The notes beneath the pieces are model-generated. The model made no database searches, was not told the DNA's origin, and saw nothing but the letters and a program-made list of their open reading frames with translations. A stretch of 64,000 bases of DNA, taken from NCBI RefSeq assembly GCF_031845305.1, contig NZ_JAVREH010000004.1, positions 124,001 through 188,000 on the forward strand, in the 5' to 3' direction. The stretch's first letter is position 1; every line of letters begins with the position of its first letter. A program made the position numbers and the translations under genes. Source of the DNA: Jatrophihabitans_A lederbergiae. Lineage in GTDB: Bacteria > Actinomycetota > Actinomycetes > Mycobacteriales > Jatrophihabitantaceae. Shown one piece after another: positions 35,304-44,755 of the stretch.

Positions 35304-36976
35304 GCGTGCCCTCGGAAGCCGGTGGCGTGCGGCTCGAACTGATCTGCGGTGATGAGGCCGCCTACTCCAGCACGCTCGACCAGCTGGTGTCGGACCACGT
35401 GGCCAGCAGGATGACGTCCCAGGACCCGACTCTGTGGGGCCCGGACGCCGAGTCCGAGGCGGGCAAGCGGCTGTCCTGGGTGTCCCTGGGTGAATCCTCA
35501 CGCCCGCTGGTCGATGAAATCACCGCGCTGCGCGACGAACTCCTCGCCGAGAACGTCGACCACATCGTGCTCGCCGGCATGGGCGGCAGCTCCCTGGCTC
35601 CTGAGGTCATCTGCGCCACCGCCGGCGTCGAGCTCGTGACCCTGGACACCACCGACCCGGGCCAGGTCGCGGCCGCGCTCGCCGACAGCCTCGACCGCAC
35701 GCTGCTGGTGGTGTCGAGCAAGTCCGGCGGCACGGTGGAGACCGACTCGCACCGCCGCGCGTACGAGAAGGCGTTCACCGACCAGGGCATCGACCCCACC
35801 CAGCGGATCGTCGTCGTGACCGACCCCGGCTCGCCGCTACAGCAGACTGCTGAGGACGCCGGCTACCGCAAGGTCTTCCTGGCCGACCCGGACGTGGGTG
35901 GCCGGTACAGCGCGCTCACCGCCTTCGGCCTCGTGCCGACCGGCCTGGCCGGCGCTGACATCGGCCAGTTGCTGGACGAGGCGGTCGCGGTGTCGTCCGC
36001 GCTGGCCGCCGACGACGAGCACAACCCGGGGCTCCGGCTCGGGGCGCTGCTGGGCGTCGCGCACAACGGCGGCGCTGGTGCTTCCGGTTCAGACGGTGCT
36101 GGCTCCGACGGTGCTGGCTCCGACAAAGTCGTATTCGCCGATGTGGGCTCGGGCATCACCGGTTTCGGTGACTGGGCCGAGCAGCTCATCGCCGAGTCGA
36201 CCGGCAAGCTGGGTCTCGGCCTGCTGCCCGTTGTCGTCGAGAACTCCCGCGCGCCGGGCTTCGCCGACGCCAAGAAGGACGCCATCCCGGTGTACCTGGG
36301 TGGCGTCGAGGGCTCTCCGGAGCCCACTTCCGGGTGGGCCGCCGGGGTTTCGGGCCCGCTGGGCGCGCAGCTGCTGCTGTGGGAGTACGCCACCGCTGTC
36401 GCGGGCCGCATCATCGGCATCAACCCGTTCGACCAGCCCAACGTCGAAGAGGCCAAGAAGCAGGCCCGGGCGCTGCTGGACGCGCCGGACCAGGGCAGCA
36501 CCGAAGAGCCGCAGCTGACCGATGGCGCCGTCCAGGTCTTCGGCATGGGCTTCGACCTCTCGTCGGCGAGCACCCTGGCCGAGGCTGTGCAGGCCTTCTT
36601 CGCGACGGCGCCGGAACTCGGGTACGTCTCGGTGCAGGCCTATCTCGACCGGCACGCCGACCGTTCCGCCGCCGACCTGCGCAGCGCGGTGGCCTTGCGT
36701 ACCGGCCTGCAGACCACCTTCGGGTGGGGGCCGCGATTCCTGCACTCCACGGGGCAGTACCACAAGGGTGGCCACCCCAACGGTGTCTTCCTCCAGATCA
36801 CCGGCGCCGTGGCACGCGACCTGGCCGTGCCCGACCGCCCGTACACCTTCGCTTCGCTGCAACATGCCCAGGCCGCTGGTGACGCCACGGTGCTGGCCGA
36901 CAAGGGACGTCCGGTGCTGCACCTGCACCTGACCGACCGTGCCGCGGGCATCGGGCAGCTCCTGGAAACCCTGTAA
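35300..36976 (+). CDS. pgi: Glucose-6-phosphate isomerase
   Basis: This 558-residue protein links glycolysis and the pentose phosphate pathway. It contains the SIS-fold segments LAGMGGSSLAPEV and VVSSKSGGTVET. The divergent actinobacterial Pgi form encoded between tal and zwf is recognisable. A Gly/Ala/Ser/Asp insertion (GADGAGSDGAGSD, about residues 260-275) comes from a 15-bp duplication at 36095-36124. zwf follows after 9 nt. Confidence 0.9.
   Translation: MSVPSEAGGVRLELICGDEAAYSSTLDQLVSDHVASRMTSQDPTLWGPDAESEAGKRLSWVSLGESSRPLVDEITALRDELLAENVDHIVLAGMGGSSLAPEVICATAGVELVTLDTTDPGQVAAALADSLDRTLLVVSSKSGGTVETDSHRRAYEKAFTDQGIDPTQRIVVVTDPGSPLQQTAEDAGYRKVFLADPDVGGRYSALTAFGLVPTGLAGADIGQLLDEAVAVSSALAADDEHNPGLRLGALLGVAHNGGAGASGSDGAGSDGAGSDKVVFADVGSGITGFGDWAEQLIAESTGKLGLGLLPVVVENSRAPGFADAKKDAIPVYLGGVEGSPEPTSGWAAGVSGPLGAQLLLWEYATAVAGRIIGINPFDQPNVEEAKKQARALLDAPDQGSTEEPQLTDGAVQVFGMGFDLSSASTLAEAVQAFFATAPELGYVSVQAYLDRHADRSAADLRSAVALRTGLQTTFGWGPRFLHSTGQYHKGGHPNGVFLQITGAVARDLAVPDRPYTFASLQHAQAAGDATVLADKGRPVLHLHLTDRAAGIGQLLETL
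36095..36124 (+). repeat. Exact 15-bp tandem duplication inside pgi
   Basis: GGTGCTGGCTCCGAC is present at 36095-36109 and 36110-36124, preceded by a decayed related unit. It encodes a surface-loop-like GAGSD repeat. Confidence 0.9.
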
Positions 36977-36985
36977 GGAGAAACC

Positions 36986-38575
36986 GTGAGTGTCACAGAA
37001 GAAGACCAATCACCCGCGATCAGCGCGGGTGACGGGCCGCAAATGCCCGCCGGGTTGCGCTCCAACCCGCTGCGAGATCCCGGCGATCGGCGCCTGCCGC
37101 GGGTGCCGGAGCCCTGCGCGCTGGTGGTCTTCGGCGTGACCGGGGACCTGGCCCGCAAGAAGCTGCTGCCGGCGATCTATGACCTGGCCAACCGCGGCCT
37201 GCTGCCGGCCGACTTCGTGCTGCTCGGCTTCGCCCGGCGTGACTGGGAGGACGGTGACTTCGAGACCCTGGCGAAGAACGCAGCCAAGCAGCACGCGCGG
37301 ACCGACTGGAACGAAGAGGTCTGGTCCCGGCTGTCCGGTGACATCAAGTTCGTCGCCGGGTCCTTCGACGACGACGATGCCTTCGACACCCTGGCGACGA
37401 CGCTGGACGACCTGCGCCAGAGCCATGGCATCAAGGGCAACGCTGCCTTCTACCTCTCGATCCCGCCGAGCCTGTTCCCGACGGTGCTCAAGCAGATGGA
37501 GCGGACGAAGATGGCCGACAACGCCGCGTCCGGGGGCTGGCGCAGGGTGGTCGTCGAGAAACCGTTCGGGCACGACCTGGCCAGCGCCAAGGAGCTGAAC
37601 TCCCTCGTCGACGACGTCTTCACCGCCGACGACGTGTTCCGCATCGATCACTACCTCGGCAAAGAGACCGTCCAGAACCTGATGGCGCTCCGCTTCGCCA
37701 ACCAGCTGTTCGAGCCGGTGTGGAACGCCAACTACGTCGACTCGGTTCAGATCACCATGGCCGAGGACGTCGGGATCGAGGGGCGGGCCGCGTTCTACGA
37801 CGAGACCGGTGCTGCCCGCGACGTGCTGCAGAACCACCTGCTGCAGCTGCTGGCGCTCACCGCCATGGAAGAGCCGGTCGAGTTCACCGCCGAGGCCATC
37901 CGCACCGAGAAGATCAAGGTCTTACGGGCGATCCGGCTACCGAGCGACTTCGGTGCCTACGCGGTGCGCGGCCAGTACGAGCAGGGCTGGCTGGCCGGCG
38001 AGCGCGTGCTTGCCTACCGCAACGAGAAGGGCGTCCCGGCCGACTCGCGGACCGAGAGTTACGCGGCTGTCCGGCTCGGGATCGACACCCGGCGCTGGGC
38101 CGGCGTGCCGTTCTACGTCCGAACCGGCAAGCGGCTCCCCCGCCGGGTCACCGAGATCGCGGTGCTGTTCAAGAAGGCGCCGCACCTGCCGTTCAGCCAC
38201 ACCGACACCGAAGAGCTCGGCCACAACCAGCTCGTGATCCGGGTTCAGCCCGACGAGGGCGTCACGCTCAAGTTCGGCTCGAAGGTGCCGGGCTCGATGA
38301 TGGAGGTCCGTGACGTGTCGATGGACTTCCTGTACGGCGAGGCGTTCACCGAGTCCAGCCCCGAGGCCTACGAGCGCCTGATCCTCGACGTCATGCTCGG
38401 CGACGCGACGCTCTTCCCGCGCAACGAAGAGGTCGAGTCCTCCTGGCGGGTGATCGACCCGCTCGAGAAGTTCTGGGCGGGGCAGGAACCAGCACCATAC
38501 CGGGCCGGCGAGTGGGGACCGAAGGCGGCGGACGAGATGCTGGCCCGTGACGGCCGCGCGTGGCGGCGGCCGTGA
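36986..38575 (+). CDS. zwf: Glucose-6-phosphate 1-dehydrogenase
   Basis: Zwf oxidises glucose 6-phosphate to the lactone with reduction of NADP. The 529-residue protein starts at GTG after AAGGAG. The nucleotide-binding FGVTGDLARKKLLPAIYDL and the active-site RIDHYLGKETVQN are clear. It is followed by opcA, whose product activates or assembles Zwf in actinobacteria. Confidence 0.97.
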   Translation: MSVTEEDQSPAISAGDGPQMPAGLRSNPLRDPGDRRLPRVPEPCALVVFGVTGDLARKKLLPAIYDLANRGLLPADFVLLGFARRDWEDGDFETLAKNAAKQHARTDWNEEVWSRLSGDIKFVAGSFDDDDAFDTLATTLDDLRQSHGIKGNAAFYLSIPPSLFPTVLKQMERTKMADNAASGGWRRVVVEKPFGHDLASAKELNSLVDDVFTADDVFRIDHYLGKETVQNLMALRFANQLFEPVWNANYVDSVQITMAEDVGIEGRAAFYDETGAARDVLQNHLLQLLALTAMEEPVEFTAEAIRTEKIKVLRAIRLPSDFGAYAVRGQYEQGWLAGERVLAYRNEKGVPADSRTESYAAVRLGIDTRRWAGVPFYVRTGKRLPRRVTEIAVLFKKAPHLPFSHTDTEELGHNQLVIRVQPDEGVTLKFGSKVPGSMMEVRDVSMDFLYGEAFTESSPEAYERLILDVMLGDATLFPRNEEVESSWRVIDPLEKFWAGQEPAPYRAGEWGPKAADEMLARDGRAWRRP

Positions 38576-38601
38576 CGGCCCGAACGAGCCCCGTCCGATC
38601 G

Positions 38602-38631
38602 AGCGGCATCGAATTCAGCGGCATCGGATTC
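38602..38631 (+). repeat. 15-bp tandem duplication upstream of opcA
   Basis: AGCGGCATCGAATTC (38602-38616) is followed by AGCGGCATCGGATTC (38617-38631), immediately before the opcA ribosome site. Confidence 0.85.
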
Positions 38632-38648
38632 AGAAAGGAAGAGGTGCT

Positions 38649-39623
38649 GTGACCACCCTCTGGGATACGACAGGCACTGCCGTGGTCAAGGCGCTGGCGG
38701 CCGAACGGCGATCCGGCGGCGCGGTGACCAGCGGTCTCGCGCTGACGCTGGTCGTGGTGCTCGAAGAGAAGGACACCGCCGTGGTCGAGGCGGCCGTCGC
38801 GACGGCCGCGGCTCGGCACCCGATGCGCGTGATCATGGTGCTCCGGCACAACATCGAAGCCCCGGTGCCCCGGCTGGATGCCGAGGTGTCCATCGGCGGT
38901 CGGCACGGTCCCGGCGAGTCCGTGGTACTGCGGATGTTCGGCCGGCTCGCCCTGCACGCCGAGTCGGTCACCCTGCCGCTGCTGGCGCCGGACGCGCCGG
39001 TCGTTGCGTGGTGGTACTCCGAGACTCCCGAGGTCATCGCCTACGACCCGCTCGGGGTGTTCGCCGACCGCCGGATCACCAATGTCATCCGTGACGCCAA
39101 CCCGGCCGCCTCGCTGCAGCAGCGGGCCGTCGACTACGCGCCAGGCGACACCGACCTCACCTGGACCGTCATCACCCCGTGGCGTGCGGCGCTCGCGGCG
39201 GCGTTCGACACCGGTTCGGCGCCTGCGACCTCGGTCATCGTCTCCGGAAACCCGCTGGACCCCTCAGCCCAACTGCTCGCCGGTTGGCTGTCGTCCCGGC
39301 TCGGCATCTACGTTCCGGTGGAGCGCGCGCAGGGCAAGTACATCTCGTCGGTGTCGCTGGACTTCGCCGACGGGCGCAAGGTGAAGATGACGAACGAGGG
39401 CTACAAGCTGCTGATGCGCCGGCCGGGCCAGGTGGACACCATCCAGCCCTTCCCACAGCGCACCACCGGCGACATGCTGGCCGAGGAGCTTCGGCGCCTC
39501 GACGCCGACGGCCCGTACGGCGAGGCGCTCGGCGCGGTATCCGGCCTGACCGGCTTGAACGAGCGGCCGGCCGTCCGGACGCATATCTGGCACGATCCCG
39601 CACTCGCCGCGCGAGAGGGCTGA
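38649..39623 (+). CDS. opcA: Glucose-6-phosphate dehydrogenase assembly protein OpcA
   Basis: OpcA is needed for full activity of Zwf in cyanobacteria and actinobacteria. The 324-residue protein starts at GTG 38649 after AAGGAAGAGG; the frame back to 38547 is the end of zwf. Recognisable segments are TTLWDTTGTAVVKALAAER at the start, LPLLAPDAPVVAWW in the middle, and the C-terminal region rich in charged residues. It is placed between zwf and pgl, as in other actinobacteria. Confidence 0.95.
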   Translation: MTTLWDTTGTAVVKALAAERRSGGAVTSGLALTLVVVLEEKDTAVVEAAVATAAARHPMRVIMVLRHNIEAPVPRLDAEVSIGGRHGPGESVVLRMFGRLALHAESVTLPLLAPDAPVVAWWYSETPEVIAYDPLGVFADRRITNVIRDANPAASLQQRAVDYAPGDTDLTWTVITPWRAALAAAFDTGSAPATSVIVSGNPLDPSAQLLAGWLSSRLGIYVPVERAQGKYISSVSLDFADGRKVKMTNEGYKLLMRRPGQVDTIQPFPQRTTGDMLAEELRRLDADGPYGEALGAVSGLTGLNERPAVRTHIWHDPALAAREG

Positions 39624-39627
39624 GCCG

Positions 39628-40410
39628 GTGGCGGAGCAGCCCGAACTGATCATCGAGCCGACTGCGGATCAGCTGGCCGACGAGGTGGCTCAACGGCTGC
39701 TCTCCACGCTGGCAACAGCCCAGCAGCAACACGGCCGCGCTGTGCTGGCCCTGACGGCCGGCTCCATCATGGAGAAGACCTGGGCTGCCCTCGCTGCCTC
39801 GGCTGCGAAGGAGAACGTCGACTGGTCGGCAGTCGATGTCTTCTGGGCTGACGAGCGCTATGTGGCCTCGGACTCCCCGGACCGCAACGACGGCCCGGCT
39901 CGCGAAATCCTCTTTTCCCAGGCCCCGTTCAGCCTGGCGCGGCTGTACCCGATGCCCGCGACGGACAGCAGCTACGCCGACCTGGACGCGGCCGCCGCCG
40001 GCTATGCCCAGCAGCTTGCCGGCGCCCGGCGCCCGGACGACTCCGGTGAGATCCCGAACTTCGATGTCGTCCTGCTCGGGGTCGGGCCGGACGGGCACTG
40101 CGCGTCGCTCTTTCCCGACCATCCTGGGGTGCGCGATGACTCCAGCACCGTCATCGCGGTGTGTGATTCACCCAAGCCGCCGCCCAACCGGATCTCGCTG
40201 AGCTTGCGGGGGCTGGCCGCGGCGAACGAGATCTGGTTCGTCGCGTCGGGTACCGGCAAGGCCGAGGCGGTCGCGCGGGCCCTCGGCGGCAACGACCCGG
40301 TGCAGGTGCCCTCGTCCGCGCCGCGCGGGCGCGTCCGGACGTTGTGGCTGGTGGATCAGGACGCCGCCGCCAAGCTGCCGGCTGATGACGACGGCGGCTC
40401 TACTACCTGA
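39628..40410 (+). CDS. pgl: 6-phosphogluconolactonase
   Basis: Pgl hydrolyses 6-phosphogluconolactone, the product of Zwf. The 260-residue protein has the family segments ALTAGSIMEKTW, VFWADERYVASDSPDRND and LLGVGPDGHCASLFPDHP. It starts 4 nt after the opcA stop and ends the operon. A strong hairpin follows at 40507-40554. Confidence 0.96.
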   Translation: MAEQPELIIEPTADQLADEVAQRLLSTLATAQQQHGRAVLALTAGSIMEKTWAALAASAAKENVDWSAVDVFWADERYVASDSPDRNDGPAREILFSQAPFSLARLYPMPATDSSYADLDAAAAGYAQQLAGARRPDDSGEIPNFDVVLLGVGPDGHCASLFPDHPGVRDDSSTVIAVCDSPKPPPNRISLSLRGLAAANEIWFVASGTGKAEAVARALGGNDPVQVPSSAPRGRVRTLWLVDQDAAAKLPADDDGGSTT

Positions 40411-40506
40411 CGCGTTGCGCCGGGGCGATGCTCCCCGGGTTCAGCTCGACAGTTGCGCAGCTGAACGGCTGGACCACCCGGTCCGGCTTTGCTGTGACAG
40501 AACGGC

Positions 40507-40554
40507 GAACCGGCAAGGGCCGGACCGATCAAGTCATCCGGCCCTTGCCGGTTC
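40507..40554. terminator. Perfect 18-bp hairpin between convergent pgl and rbpA
   Basis: The arm 40507-40524 (GAACCGGCAAGGGCCGGA) is exactly complementary to 40537-40554, with a 12-nt loop. It lies between the 3' ends of two converging transcription units, so it can terminate both. There is no T-run on either side, as is usual in high-GC actinobacteria. Confidence 0.85.
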
Positions 40555-40588
40555 GAGCTGCCCCTGTCGTGCGTTCCCTGCGGGCCGG

Positions 40589-40933
40589 TCAGCGTTCGCC
40601 GCGGCGTGCGCGCAGACGGGCCAGCGCCTCTTCGAGGAGGGCATCGCCGTCCGCGTCGGAACGGCGCTCTTTGACGTAGGCCAAGTGGGTCTTGTACGGC
40701 TCATTGCGCGGCGCCGCCGGCGGGGTAGCCGACTCGCGGCCGGCCGGGAAGCCGCAGCGCGGGCAATCCCAGGTGTCGGGCACCAGGGCGTCCACCGCGA
40801 AGGCGGGGACGGTTTCGTGGCCATTGGAGCAGAAGAACGAGATCCACTGCCGGGGTGCGGACTCACCGCGCTCCCGCTCACCCATCGGCCCCGCGCCGAC
40901 TCTGCTACCGCGGATCGCGCTGCCACCTGCCAC
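40589..40933 (-). CDS. rbpA: RNA polymerase-binding protein RbpA
   Basis: RbpA binds RNA polymerase and its main sigma factor and helps open promoters in actinobacteria. The 114-residue protein starts at GTG after AGAGGAG. The sequence GGSAIRGSRVGAGPMGE, the zinc Cys in FFCSNGHE and CPRCG, and the C-terminal sigma-interaction region NEPYKTHLAYVKERRSDADG are diagnostic. Confidence 0.96.
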   Translation of the reverse strand: MAGGSAIRGSRVGAGPMGERERGESAPRQWISFFCSNGHETVPAFAVDALVPDTWDCPRCGFPAGRESATPPAAPRNEPYKTHLAYVKERRSDADGDALLEEALARLRARRGER

Positions 40934-41081
40934 GTTCGACTCCTCTTACTCAGCGCTGGTATCTGGGCCGCTGTGTTTCGGCCGCTTGTATCTGCAGTTG
41001 TGTCGACCGTCTGCAATTGTGTCACCGTCTGCAATTGTGCGACCAGGCCGCTGCGTCGCTATGGACGGCCCGGCGGCGCAA
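40934..41081. other. rbpA leader with 18-bp tandem duplication
   Basis: This 148-base gap lies between secG and rbpA. CCGTCTGCAATTGTGTCA (41007-41024) is followed by CCGTCTGCAATTGTGCGA (41025-41042). The stretch is less GC-rich than the flanks and should hold the rbpA promoter. No gene is seen. Confidence 0.55.
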
Positions 41082-41315
41082 TCAGCTTGCCTTGTAGAGC
41101 AATCCGAGGCCGATGATGCAGATGGCCCACACGATGCCCGACACGATGGTGAGCCGGTCGAGATTGCGCTCGACCACAGAGGAGCCGGACAGGCTGGAGT
41201 ACAGAGAGCCACCGAACATCGAGGACAGGCCGCCGCCCTTGCCGCGGTGCAGCAGAACCAGAACAACCAGCAGCAGGCTCGCAACGATCAGAACGATCGA
41301 CAACGTGATGATCAT
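41082..41315 (-). CDS. secG: Preprotein translocase subunit SecG
   Basis: SecG is a small membrane subunit of the SecYEG protein export channel. The 77-residue protein starts at the ATG at 41315 and has two membrane helices separated by HRGKGGGLSSMFGGS, the SecG cytoplasmic loop signature. A much longer frame to 41945 reads through tpiA in the wrong frame. It is downstream of tpiA, as in most actinobacteria. Confidence 0.94.
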   Translation of the reverse strand: MIITLSIVLIVASLLLVVLVLLHRGKGGGLSSMFGGSLYSSLSGSSVVERNLDRLTIVSGIVWAICIIGLGLLYKAS

Positions 41316-41431
41316 GTGTTTCCAGGGCCTCGCTTGTGTCTGGACGATGTGGTGGCTCAGCGTGGAGGTGCCTGGAAGAGAATACCTGCTCGGCGGGATG
41401 ACCGGCCTGCGCACACCCGCATTGGTCAAGA

Positions 41432-42241
41432 TCAACCGGTGAGTGGCCCGCCCGCCGCGGCGATACAGATCCCGGCGAACTCGGCGCCGTCCAGGCTCGC
41501 TCCGCCGACCAGCGCGCCGTCGACATCGGCCTGGGCCATGATCTCGGCTGCGTTCGTCGACTTGACCGACCCGCCGTACAAGACGCGGATTCCGTCGGCC
41601 AGCTCGGGGTTGTACAGCTCGGCGAGCCGGGCCCGGATAGCGCGGCACACCTCTTGAGCATCGGCCGGGGTCGCCACCTTGCCCGTGCCGATGGCCCATA
41701 CCGGCTCGTACGCGACGACGAGGGAAGCGGCCTGCGCCTCGCCCACGCCCAGCAGCCCGGCGCACAGCTGGTCGGTGCAGTGCCCGACATGATCGCCGGC
41801 CTCCCGGACCTGCAGCGGCTCCCCCACGCACAGGATCGGGGTGAGCGAGTGCGCGTACGCCGCCTTGACCTTGGCGTTGACGACCTGATCGTCCTCGTGG
41901 TGGTATTCGCGCCGCTCGGAGTGACCGACCACGGCGAAGGTGCACCCCAGCTTGGCCAGCATGGCACCGGAGATGTCGCCGGTGTACGCCCCCGACGGGT
42001 ACGGCGACAGATCCTGGGCGCCGTACCGCAACTGCAGTTTGTCACCGTCCACCAGCGTCTGCACCGAGCGGATATCGGTGAACGGCGGCAGCAGCACCAC
42101 GTCGACCGCCTCGAAGTGCGGTGGCTTCAGGCTGAACGCGATCTTCTGGACCAGTGCGATGGCCTCGAGGTGGTTGAGGTTCATCTTCCAGTTGCCGGCT
42201 ATCAGCGGCTTCCGGGACGGGGACGCTCCCGCGCGAGCCAT
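41432..42241 (-). CDS. tpiA: Triosephosphate isomerase
   Basis: TpiA interconverts the two triose phosphates in glycolysis. The 269-residue TIM barrel has GNWKMNLNH, the catalytic His in VVGHSERREYHHE, and the catalytic Glu in VVAYEPVWAIGTGK. Its ATG is directly adjacent to the pgk stop, so the two are translated together. Confidence 0.97.
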   Translation of the reverse strand: MARAGASPSRKPLIAGNWKMNLNHLEAIALVQKIAFSLKPPHFEAVDVVLLPPFTDIRSVQTLVDGDKLQLRYGAQDLSPYPSGAYTGDISGAMLAKLGCTFAVVGHSERREYHHEDDQVVNAKVKAAYAHSLTPILCVGEPLQVREAGDHVGHCTDQLCAGLLGVGEAQAASLVVAYEPVWAIGTGKVATPADAQEVCRAIRARLAELYNPELADGIRVLYGGSVKSTNAAEIMAQADVDGALVGGASLDGAEFAGICIAAAGGPLTG

Positions 42242-43480
42242 TCAGCTCTCCTCGAGGACGGCGAGTCCCGGCAGGGTCTTGCCCTCGAGGTACTCCAACG
42301 ACGCGCCGCCACCGGTGGAGATGTGGCCGAACCGTTCCTCGTCGATGCCTAGCGCGCGCACCGCGGCGGCCGAGTCGCCACCGCCGACCACGGTCAGGCC
42401 GCTTGCCGAGGTGACCGCCTCGGCGACGCCCCAGGTTCCTGCCGCGAACGGCCGCACCTCGAAGACGCCCATCGGGCCGTTCCAGAAGACGGTGCTCGCC
42501 CCGGCAAGAACCTCGGAGAACAGGCTCACCGAGTCCGGGCCGATGTCCAGGCCCTTCTGCCCGGCGGGGATGGCCTCGGCCGCGACCACCTCGGTCGCTG
42601 CGTCGTCGGAGATGTCGGCCGAGACGACGATGTCGGTGGGCAGCACGATCTTGGTCCCGGCGGTGGTCAGCAGCCGGCGGCAGGTTTCGACCTGGTCATC
42701 CTCGAGCAGCGATTCGCCGACCTCGTAACCCTGCGCCTTGAGGAACGTGAAGCACATGCCGCCGCCGACGAGAAGGCGATCGACCTTGGGTAGCAGGGCC
42801 TCGATGACGGCGAGCTTGTCGGAGACCTTCGAGCCGCCCAGCACCACCACGTACGGGCGCTCCACCTCCCCGGCCTCGCCGGTCAGCCGGCGCAGGACGT
42901 CGACCTCGCGGCTCACCAGGTCACCGCCGTAGTGCGGCAGCAGGCGCGCGACGTTGTACACCGAGGCATGCGCACGGTGGACCGCGCCGAACGCGTCGTC
43001 GACGTAGGCGCCGCCCTCGTCCCCGCCACCGGTGAGCAGCGCCAGCGCTTCGGCGAACTGGACGCGCTCCGTCTCGTCCTTGGAGGTTTCCCCCGCGTTG
43101 AACCGGACGTTCTCCAGCAGCAGCAGCTGGCCGTCCTGCAAGCCGTCGGCCAGCAGTCGCGCGCTGGTGCCGACCGTGTCGAGCGCGAACTCGACGGGCG
43201 TGCCCAGCAACGCCGCCAGCCGGTCAGCGACCGGGCGCAGCGAGTACCTTGGGTCCGGCTCGCCCTTCGGCCGGCCCAGGTGGGCGGCCACGATGACCCG
43301 CGCGCCCTGGCCCAGCAACTTCACCAGAACCGGCAGGGAGGCCCTGATCCGGCCGTCGTCGGCCACCTCGGGCTGCTCCCCCGCCGCGGCAGGCCTGGTC
43401 AGCGGGACGTTCAGGTCGCAGCGGACCAGAACCCGCCGACCCGCCACCCCGACGTGGAGAAGGTCGTCAACTGTGCGCAT
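42242..43480 (-). CDS. pgk: Phosphoglycerate kinase
   Basis: Pgk makes ATP from 1,3-bisphosphoglycerate. The 412-residue protein starts at the ATG at 43480 with GGAG upstream; the frame to 43543 has no better site. VLVRCDLNVPL at the N-terminus, VVLGGSKVSDKLAVIEALL in the middle and VVGGGDSAAAVRALG near the end are standard Pgk motifs. Confidence 0.97.
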   Translation of the reverse strand: MRTVDDLLHVGVAGRRVLVRCDLNVPLTRPAAAGEQPEVADDGRIRASLPVLVKLLGQGARVIVAAHLGRPKGEPDPRYSLRPVADRLAALLGTPVEFALDTVGTSARLLADGLQDGQLLLLENVRFNAGETSKDETERVQFAEALALLTGGGDEGGAYVDDAFGAVHRAHASVYNVARLLPHYGGDLVSREVDVLRRLTGEAGEVERPYVVVLGGSKVSDKLAVIEALLPKVDRLLVGGGMCFTFLKAQGYEVGESLLEDDQVETCRRLLTTAGTKIVLPTDIVVSADISDDAATEVVAAEAIPAGQKGLDIGPDSVSLFSEVLAGASTVFWNGPMGVFEVRPFAAGTWGVAEAVTSASGLTVVGGGDSAAAVRALGIDEERFGHISTGGGASLEYLEGKTLPGLAVLEES

Positions 43481-43529
43481 GTACTGGATCTCCGTAAGGC
43501 CATTCGAACGAGTGGGCGGACGAGCCAGG

Positions 43530-43550
43530 CGCCGGGTGAGCACCCCGGCG
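43530..43550 (-). terminator. Small hairpin between gap and pgk
   Basis: CGCCGGG (43530-43536) pairs with CCCGGCG (43544-43550) around a 7-nt loop, 17 nt downstream of the gap stop on the minus strand. It may cause partial termination, giving more gap than pgk message. The stem is short, so the call is tentative. Confidence 0.4.
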
Positions 43551-43566
43551 GCTGAGCGGATCGGCG

Positions 43567-44574
43567 TCAGAGGCGGTCGCCGACGAAGCTGATCAGGTCA
43601 GCCAGCCGGTTGGAGTAGCCCCACTCGTTGTCATACCAGCCGACGACCTTCACCTGGTTGCCGATCACCTTGGTGAGCGTGGCGTCGAAGATGCAGGACG
43701 CCGGGTCGGTGACGATGTCGGCGGAGACAAGCTGGTCCTCGGTGTACACCAGGTAGCCCTTGAGCGGGCCCTCGGACGCGGCAGCCTGGTAGGCCGCCTT
43801 CACCTCGTCGACGGTGGTCTCACGCGACAGCGTCACGGTGAGGTCGGTCGCGGAGCCGGTCGGAACCGGGACGCGGAGCGCGTAACCGTCCAGCTTGCCC
43901 TTCAGCTCGGGGAGCACCAGGCCGATCGCCTTGGCGGCGCCGGTCGAGGTGGGGATGATGCTGAGCGCGGCGGCGCGGGCCCGGCGAAGGTCCTTGTGTG
44001 GGGCGTCCTGGAGGTTCTGGTCCTGGGTGTAGGCGTGGATCGTGGTCATGATGCCGCGCTCGATCCCGAAGGAGTCGTTGAGCACCTTGGCAAGCGGCGC
44101 GAGGCAGTTCGTGGTGCACGAGGCGTTGGAGATGATGGCGTGCCGCGCCGGGTCGTACTGGTCCTCGTTGACGCCCATGACGATGGTGATGTCGTCGTCG
44201 GTGGCGGGCGCGGAGATGATGACCTTCTTGGCGCCGCTGTCGATGTGCTTGCGGGCGTCGGCCGCCTTGGTGAAGAAGCCGGTGGATTCGAGGACGACAT
44301 CGACGCCCAGGTCCTTCCACGGCAGGTTGGCGGGGTCGCGCTCTTCCAGCGCCCGGATCGACTTGCCCGCGACGATGATGTTCTCGGCGTCGTAGCCGAC
44401 ATCACCCGGGAAGCGGCCCAGGATCGAGTCGTACTTCAGCAGGTGGGCGAGAGTCTTGTTGTCGGTGAGGTCGTTGACGGCGACGACCTCGATGTCCGCG
44501 CCCGAGGCCTGGACGGCCCGGAAGAAGTTACGGCCGATGCGGCCGAATCCGTTGATGCCAACCCGAACAGTCAC
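43567..44574 (-). CDS. gap: Glyceraldehyde-3-phosphate dehydrogenase, type I
   Basis: GapA oxidises glyceraldehyde 3-phosphate with NAD and phosphate. The 335-residue protein starts at GTG after AAGGAG. The Rossmann start VGINGFGRIGRNFFRA and the catalytic Cys in SNASCTTNCLAP are diagnostic. The 181-base leader to whiA should contain its promoter; I saw no obvious riboswitch there. Confidence 0.97.
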   Translation of the reverse strand: MTVRVGINGFGRIGRNFFRAVQASGADIEVVAVNDLTDNKTLAHLLKYDSILGRFPGDVGYDAENIIVAGKSIRALEERDPANLPWKDLGVDVVLESTGFFTKAADARKHIDSGAKKVIISAPATDDDITIVMGVNEDQYDPARHAIISNASCTTNCLAPLAKVLNDSFGIERGIMTTIHAYTQDQNLQDAPHKDLRRARAAALSIIPTSTGAAKAIGLVLPELKGKLDGYALRVPVPTGSATDLTVTLSRETTVDEVKAAYQAAASEGPLKGYLVYTEDQLVSADIVTDPASCIFDATLTKVIGNQVKVVGWYDNEWGYSNRLADLISFVGDRL

Positions 44575-44755
44575 TGCAAATCTCCTTGTGCTTCAGCGCG
44601 AGAGTCAATTGGTCTTCGCGTTCGGTGATTTCGATGGCCGCGACGCTGCTGACCGGGCCCGCAAGCCCTCTGAACTTTATCGCCTGGGTCACATCGACTT
44701 GTCGCCAGCCCGATACCGGCGAGTAGCTATGGCCGGAAATGCCTCATCCGACAGA

